In this document: positions 58,641 through 64,000 of the stretch, one piece after another
How the letters are laid out: each line of letters opens with the position of its first letter
Numbering within the stretch: the stretch's first letter is position 1
NCBI GenBank assembly: GCA_020726505.1
Contig: JAHLEZ010000009.1
Span: 248,001 to 312,000, forward strand
Length of the DNA stretch: 64,000 nt
DNA from: Leptodontidium sp. MPI-SDFR-AT-0119
Lineage: Eukaryota > Ascomycota > Leotiomycetes > Helotiales > Leptodontidiaceae
Direction: 5' to 3'
Position numbers and translations under genes: made by a program
Notes under the pieces: model-generated
The model's database searches: none
The model's input: only the letters and a program-made list of their open reading frames with translations
What the model was told of the DNA's origin: nothing

Positions 58641-61600
58641 TCAAGTCTTTATTATTAGTAAAAGAACCGTCTATAAAAACGTAAACCTTCACGAACCGTA
58701 AGTTAACTAATACGTATTAAAGTCCCCTTTCTAAGTTATCTATTTACTATTTAAGACGTAAGTTTAAGGCCTTAACGTCGTCTTTCGTCGGATCCTAATA
58801 TTACGCTACGACTAAGAGATTAAATATTACTTCCAGTTAACAAATAGTAGCAAGGTAGGCCGCACAAGCTCGTTACTCTTTATAGGCCTTCTTATAGTCC
58901 TCTTTTCCTGCGTCAACTAGTTCTAGCCTTACTCCCTGACTCTTCTAAGACATATAAAGGCTGTCCCCGTTTATAAAGATAATACACTTATTAAACGTAA
59001 TAGTTTCGGTAGGGAGTAGTACTTATATCGGCTTCGTTAGAAAACCGGCCCTAGTAATCTCATTTTACTCTTTTGCTAAGAAGTCCTTATCTCTTAAAAT
59101 TAAGGTATCGTTTATTTATATTCCTACGACTCCAAAGTCATAGCTTTCCTTAGTACTAATTAGTAAGTATAGGTCGTATATTAATGTCTCCATTTATAGG
59201 TTCTTTATATAATGTTTATAGTATGTATTAAACTAATAGTTTCCGGACTTAAGTATGCCGTATAACGGTAGCACTACTATAAATATCATATTAGGAGGGA
59301 AATCTCCTGCGATCTCTTCTAGTGGCCATACAAATATATCTCGAAGAAGCCTTGTCTCTACTTAAACGTAAGTTTAAGTAATGTCCCTAATAGCTAAATA
59401 GGATTTAGACTAGTTTCGGAGGCGATTTAGATACTTAACGGCAGCGGCCAAAAATATAAGTAACCGTTAGCTAGATCATTAAATTATCGAAGACTAAGTC
59501 AAAATCTCTCTCTTCCCTTTGTCGTTAAAGTATTAAATTACTAGTCTTAACTTCTTATATAAAGCTAACGTCTCTTTGCCTTTAACTTCGTCTACTATTC
59601 TTAACTTAAAGATGCGGTGGCCTCTTACTTTAGGGTCGTCCTTATAAATAGATATAAAAACTCCCCTTTTAATAAGTACTTCGTATTCCGTTCTTCGGGA
59701 TTACTAGAATAATAGTCTAAGCGCTATAATCTTCCCTTTAGCGCGAAGTTTAATAAATAACTCTCGGTTCCTCGTCTCTTTCTTAATTAAAAACACTTTA
59801 ATATTATAATTATTATTAATAATTAGCAAATCTAATAAGTGTTTCGTAAATGAAATTTAGATAGCGATTCGGGATAGATTTGGTGTTATTTCAGTGATGT
59901 TTCTAATTAGGGATCTTAGATATTACTCATAAATATCCTCTAGTAAGTTTTCTTTTTGTTATTTAACGCTAAAGGTGTTTATCTTAAAGGAACGAATTAT
60001 AGTCGATTAAAACGTACGTATTCTCTTATTTCCTATATTAATCTTATATAATTCTCCCTTTATGCCTAAGAAATCGTAAGGTCTTGTCTATCTTTTACTT
60101 TCCTAGTACACTAGAACTTAATTATTAAGATAAAGATCGTAAATATGAGTAGTTCTAGGGCCGTTTCGTATAATTAACGTATCGTTAACTTTGCGCGTAA
60201 TATGAATTTTTCGTACTTTTTTTATAACTTTCTTAATCGTAGCCGCACGTTACTCGACTAACGAATTTAAGGGGTCTAACTCTGTTATTTTAGGGTATAC
60301 GCCGAAAACAAGTAGTATAGGGATAAGCCCGTTAGGTCTAGTTATATCGTTTATTACTTTTATTACTATTTATAGTCGGTCTTCGTCGCTTAACTTAAGG
60401 TGCTCTTCTATAACGATTTCATAGGCACGGCGTAGTAGGCGGTGATATCGCTTAATTTTGCTAATTAAATAGTGTGCCTTAATAAGTACTAGCTTAAGGG
60501 TGCTACCCACAGATCTGAGTGTACTCTGAAACTCCTCAGAATTGAAATTAGTGCTATAGTCGTATACGACGAAATCCGGAGGTCTAAAGTATATGTTAAT
60601 TTATACTAACTTAAATGCGTTAAAGGTAGCCCGAGTCGTAGCGGAACTGGGGGCCTTTCGGAGTAGTTTCGCCGTACTAAAACTAGTTGCCTTATCTATT
60701 ATGTAAAGGACATATTATTCTCTAAATATTATAATATTAACGTAAATTATATAATTAAAGTCGACGTCGTCTTATAACTTAAAGTGAAACCTATATAAAA
60801 CATTTATATATTTCTGGCAATGCTTACATATCTCTTTAACCCTTAATATAACTTCCGAGTTATACTTATAGCCAGCTTAATCTAGTAGGTACTGAAGACG
60901 TCTTACCAAAGGGTGTCCGAAACGCCTATAAAGCCGACGTATTTCTAGTTCAGTTAGGTAACATGCATTTATCGTTCTAATTGAAGTATTTAGTAATTAA
61001 TAATATTAATCTAAAAGTAGCCATAAATGCCCATACTTCCGTACAATTAAGTGCTTCTTATCGCCCTAAATTAAGACGTTGCGCAGGTTATTATATTACG
61101 CATTTAGCGCATTTAACTATTATAAACAAACTAGAAATGAAATATCTACGTCCACGATTTAAAAGTCCATTTCTTTAGCCGGAGTATTAACTGTAACAAC
61201 CCCTAAAGACAATCGCGAACTGGCACCGAATATAATCCGGCTCTAGCCCGCCTAACTAATGTCAAACTTAACATCTTAAATTCGCTATAATACTCGTAGC
61301 TAGTTAATTCCTCTCGTGTTTTTATTAAATGCCCCTATATCAATCAATAAACCTTAAAAGAATCTGTCTATCTATTACGTTATATAAGCCTCGCTTAAAG
61401 CGAGTCTCTTAATTTTGCTTTCTAAGATGTAAGTAGCTTTCCTCTCCTTAAGTTACCCCATAACTTCTCGTGTATTATATTATACCTCACTTACTATAAA
61501 TACAGTCGTGAAGTTTGCGGTACTATTACCATTATTATCGTCGGAACTCTTTAAAAAATCGTTAATATTTATTAAAGTGTCTAAATCCGCATCCTAGTGA

Positions 61601-63723
61601 CGTCCTAAATAGTGTCCGGATATAGTCCGGTTTTAGTCCGAATTAGGGTCGATCCCCTTAATATAAGCTAGGTAGCTCCTAAAGGTCTTGTTTGTGGCCT
61701 TCACTTCTTCAGCCTTACGCGCCGCGAAGTATCGTGCCTTTAACACTACTTACTCTTCGTTAAAGTAACGACTACTATAATAATTCATCTTCTTGTAAAT
61801 AATATAACTTATATAGCCTGGCATAGGCTAGAATTTATCTTCGCGTTTATTTTTACTTAAGAATTTCATCCTACGGTTAGAGTAATAAGTTGCCCTATCT
61901 ACGACATAAGATTAGTAGCGATTCGTATAAGATTCGGAGTACTTGCCTACCTTTAATCTTAAGTCATAAGTTACCTCAACGCCGACGGCGAAGCGGAGAC
62001 TATTTATTAATATAAGGAAAGTAGGGGGTACTTAAAACAAGGCCATCTTAAAGAGGGGGTTCCTTAATATTCCTTACACGAGTTTATCGCGAAGCGTCTT
62101 ATTATTCCGTATATTATCGTCCTTTAAGCCAAGCTAAATACTCTATAGTTCCTTAGCGAAGTTCTTTAATTAGGTTAATACTAGTTTTCCCGTTTAATAA
62201 GGCTCCTCCTAAAATAACAAGAAAGTTAGACTAAATCACTAGCTAAGGAACTTGTTAGCTCTCTCCTCTGTCTCAAAGTATTCGCGAGTCGTCCTAATAA
62301 GCTCATTAAATAAGTACCCCTTATTCTAAAGGTACCGATAGTAGTACAAACTAGCTCTGTCTCGTAATATCGACGAAAAGGCTCGATTCTAAACCTTAGT
62401 CTTAATTAATGCTCTCTAACATAAGTCGGCGAAGATATAAAGCTTTTCATTTAAGTAGTCCTTGTTTCTACTATATTAGAGCTTCTTAGTGTATATCTTA
62501 GTAAGGTTTACTAACGATTTTACTTAGTCTAAGGTCAATAGATTCATAATATACTATAATAGTCGAATCGGCTCTGTATATAGTCTAGTAATCTTAGGAA
62601 CCTCAAATGGTAATAATGACCTGTCTCGTGGGTATATTATTAGTGTTAGTATAAGATTCGGTAATACGTGGTTATTTAATCTTTACGGGTAGAGATTACT
62701 TAAGGGATCCCTCTTAAGAGTAAATAAGAACTTCTTCTTTAGGACTATAAGTAAGGGGGTTATACTATATAAATCCTCGACCTTATCTCCTTTAATAAGG
62801 GAGATTCTAGGTGATCCTAATAGTTAAATCGTCTTCGTAAGCTTCACTTCTAACCTTTCTAAAGAAGTGTCTTCTTTCACGGAATAAATAACTACCTCTA
62901 ATTAATGTTATAGAAACATCAGGGATTAATTTTGTTAAAGTGTTATTAAAAATAGCAGTAGTAGGCGAGAGACTGATTCCCGGATGTGATTCGGTACTAA
63001 TTCGGGGTAGTTCCGAATTTACATTTCCACTTGGTCTCCTAGCCACACATTCTCCTCAGCTTGTACTACCTCTGTTAAAGCGTGTGCCGTCCTCGTCCCC
63101 TTCCCTCGTCGTATAAATACACTAAAGGCTCGTAAGTTGTTCCTAAGGTATGTGCGTTTTATAACCTCAATTAATCTAAACTCCTTTGCCGTTTAACCTT
63201 CAAAATACTCTTAAAAGTCCTAGAAAAGGAATTCTCCCTTAATGCGGCCGTTATAAAAGGACTTATAGAACTTCCGCGAGTATGCCGTCGTATCTCTTAT
63301 AAAAGTTAGACTAGGATTTAGCGTTTCTCCTAGTATAACTGTGTCATTAAATGTTTCTGGGGTTAACTTTAGCTCCGGCGTACGGTCTAAAGTATCCGCC
63401 ATTGTGTCGGATACGATTCGTAGGTGATCTAGTAGGTTCCCGGATAGGTTTCTTAAAGGTCCAAAGTTCTAAATTCAAGGATATTAAATTAATAGTCTTT
63501 ATAAAGTAACTATCGTATTATAATAGCTCTTCTCTGACGTGCAATCGTCTTAATCGAGTCTCAAGAGAGAAGTTGCCTTCCCTCCACGATCTAAAAAAGA
63601 TAAAATGCCCTTTAAGGAAAATATAGTAAAGTACTTCTTAAGTTAAAGCCTAAAATCCGCTCTATAACTTAAAACCTTTTCTATCTATAGTAAGGTTAAC
63701 GATATAAGCTTGCTACTGATTAA

Positions 63724-63979
63724 TATTAGTATAATACCGGTTTATATACCACGCCACATATGTGAATATATTCTAATGCGAGTATAGTAATAGAGTAATA
63801 AATGTATAGTTCAAAATTTGTGTATATTCTAAGAGAGTGCGAGGAGAGCTAGATTATATATTACGAAACCCCACCAAATCTCCACTGAGACCAGTCCGGC
63901 TAGGCTCTGACCCCTGACTTTGACCCGCACCCCCTTTTCCAGACCGAAGTATACTTATGTAGGGACCTGTGGACCAACA
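63724..63979 (-). repeat. 5' LTR of copia copy B
   Basis: 256 bp. On the minus strand it begins TGTTGGTCCACAGGTCCC, the least mutated form of the terminus in this window. Confidence 0.9.
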
Positions 63980-64000
63980 CCTCAAGATAAGCTTTAGGCT

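Larger units (their letters stand above)
56419..63979 (-). mobile_element. Complete but RIP-degraded Ty1/copia retrotransposon (7561 bp), copy B
   Basis: LTRs are 56419-56674 (3' LTR) and 63724-63979 (5' LTR), both 256 bp, with the target duplication CCTCA at 56414-56418 and 63980-63984. The minus strand encodes, from right to left: a gag start (63402: MADTLDRTPELKLTPETFND), integrase at about 60690-60330 (ATSFSTAKLL, PPDFVVYDYSTNFNSEEF, KIKRYHRLLRRAYEI), reverse transcriptase at about 59650-59150, and RNase H 58640-58312 (SSIKYKRVTR, ICTDFLSLYKCIIKLGTTKE, KRLIINI). Stops throughout. About 1.5 kb lies between RNase H and the 3' LTR and holds an antisense ORF. The two LTRs differ by RIP-type transitions (TGTCGGTGCAG versus TATTAGTATAA at the left end). 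Confidence 0.92.

Overview
The window looks like a filamentous ascomycete (Pezizomycotina) chromosome segment. The genes carry short GT-AG introns of about 44-190 nt with CTAAC/CTGAC-type branch sites. Fungal-type NLR proteins are present, and blocks of ordinary base composition alternate with very AT-rich, stop-riddled transposon relics, the pattern left by repeat-induced point mutation (RIP). Class and genus cannot be fixed from the sequence. All gene models below were spliced by eye; for each multi-exon gene the frame was followed through every junction.

Layout. 1-20.7 kb is a gene-bearing accessory block. It holds an intact NACHT-ankyrin NLR (317-4223), an HNH-nuclease-domain gene (5139-6742, minus), a partial coiled-coil gene, a small three-exon gene (10887-11655, minus) and a divergent eight-exon esterase/NB-ARC/ankyrin NLR (12057-16208). 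An inverted repeat pair (8.0-8.8 and 16.5-18.4 kb) brackets the last two genes, and a hAT element sits in the right repeat copy. After it come an NB-ARC NLR relic and a Fot/pogo transposase fragment. 20.7-27.5 kb is AT-rich repeat debris including a ruined DUF3435-type tyrosine-recombinase gene. 27.5-38.1 kb is a normal block with a divergent pair: intracellular GH51 arabinofuranosidase (29715-31882, minus) and an MFS sugar transporter (33385-35271, plus).

38.1-50 kb is nested transposon territory. A RIP-degraded hAT element (38358-43078) contains a young, unmutated miniature LTR element with identical 175-bp LTRs and 5-bp target duplications (39453-40766). A 5'-truncated Ty1/copia copy (43079-46409) and an inverted copy of an unidentified 1.2-kb repeat follow. 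50-55.3 kb is a small normal block with a truncated CYTH (thiamine-triphosphatase-like) gene, an uncharacterised membrane protein gene and a NACHT-WD40 NLR fragment. 56419-63979 is a complete but RIP-dead Ty1/copia element on the minus strand, with 256-bp LTRs and the target duplication CCTCA; it carries an antisense cysteine-rich ORF between RNase H and the 3' LTR.

Functional reading. Two intact NLRs of different architecture plus remnants of two more suggest an innate-immunity/allorecognition neighbourhood whose ankyrin arrays are recently homogenised. The GH51/transporter pair looks like an arabino-oligosaccharide uptake-and-hydrolysis module with CreA-like sites in its shared promoter. 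The rest is a layered record of transposon insertion and RIP.
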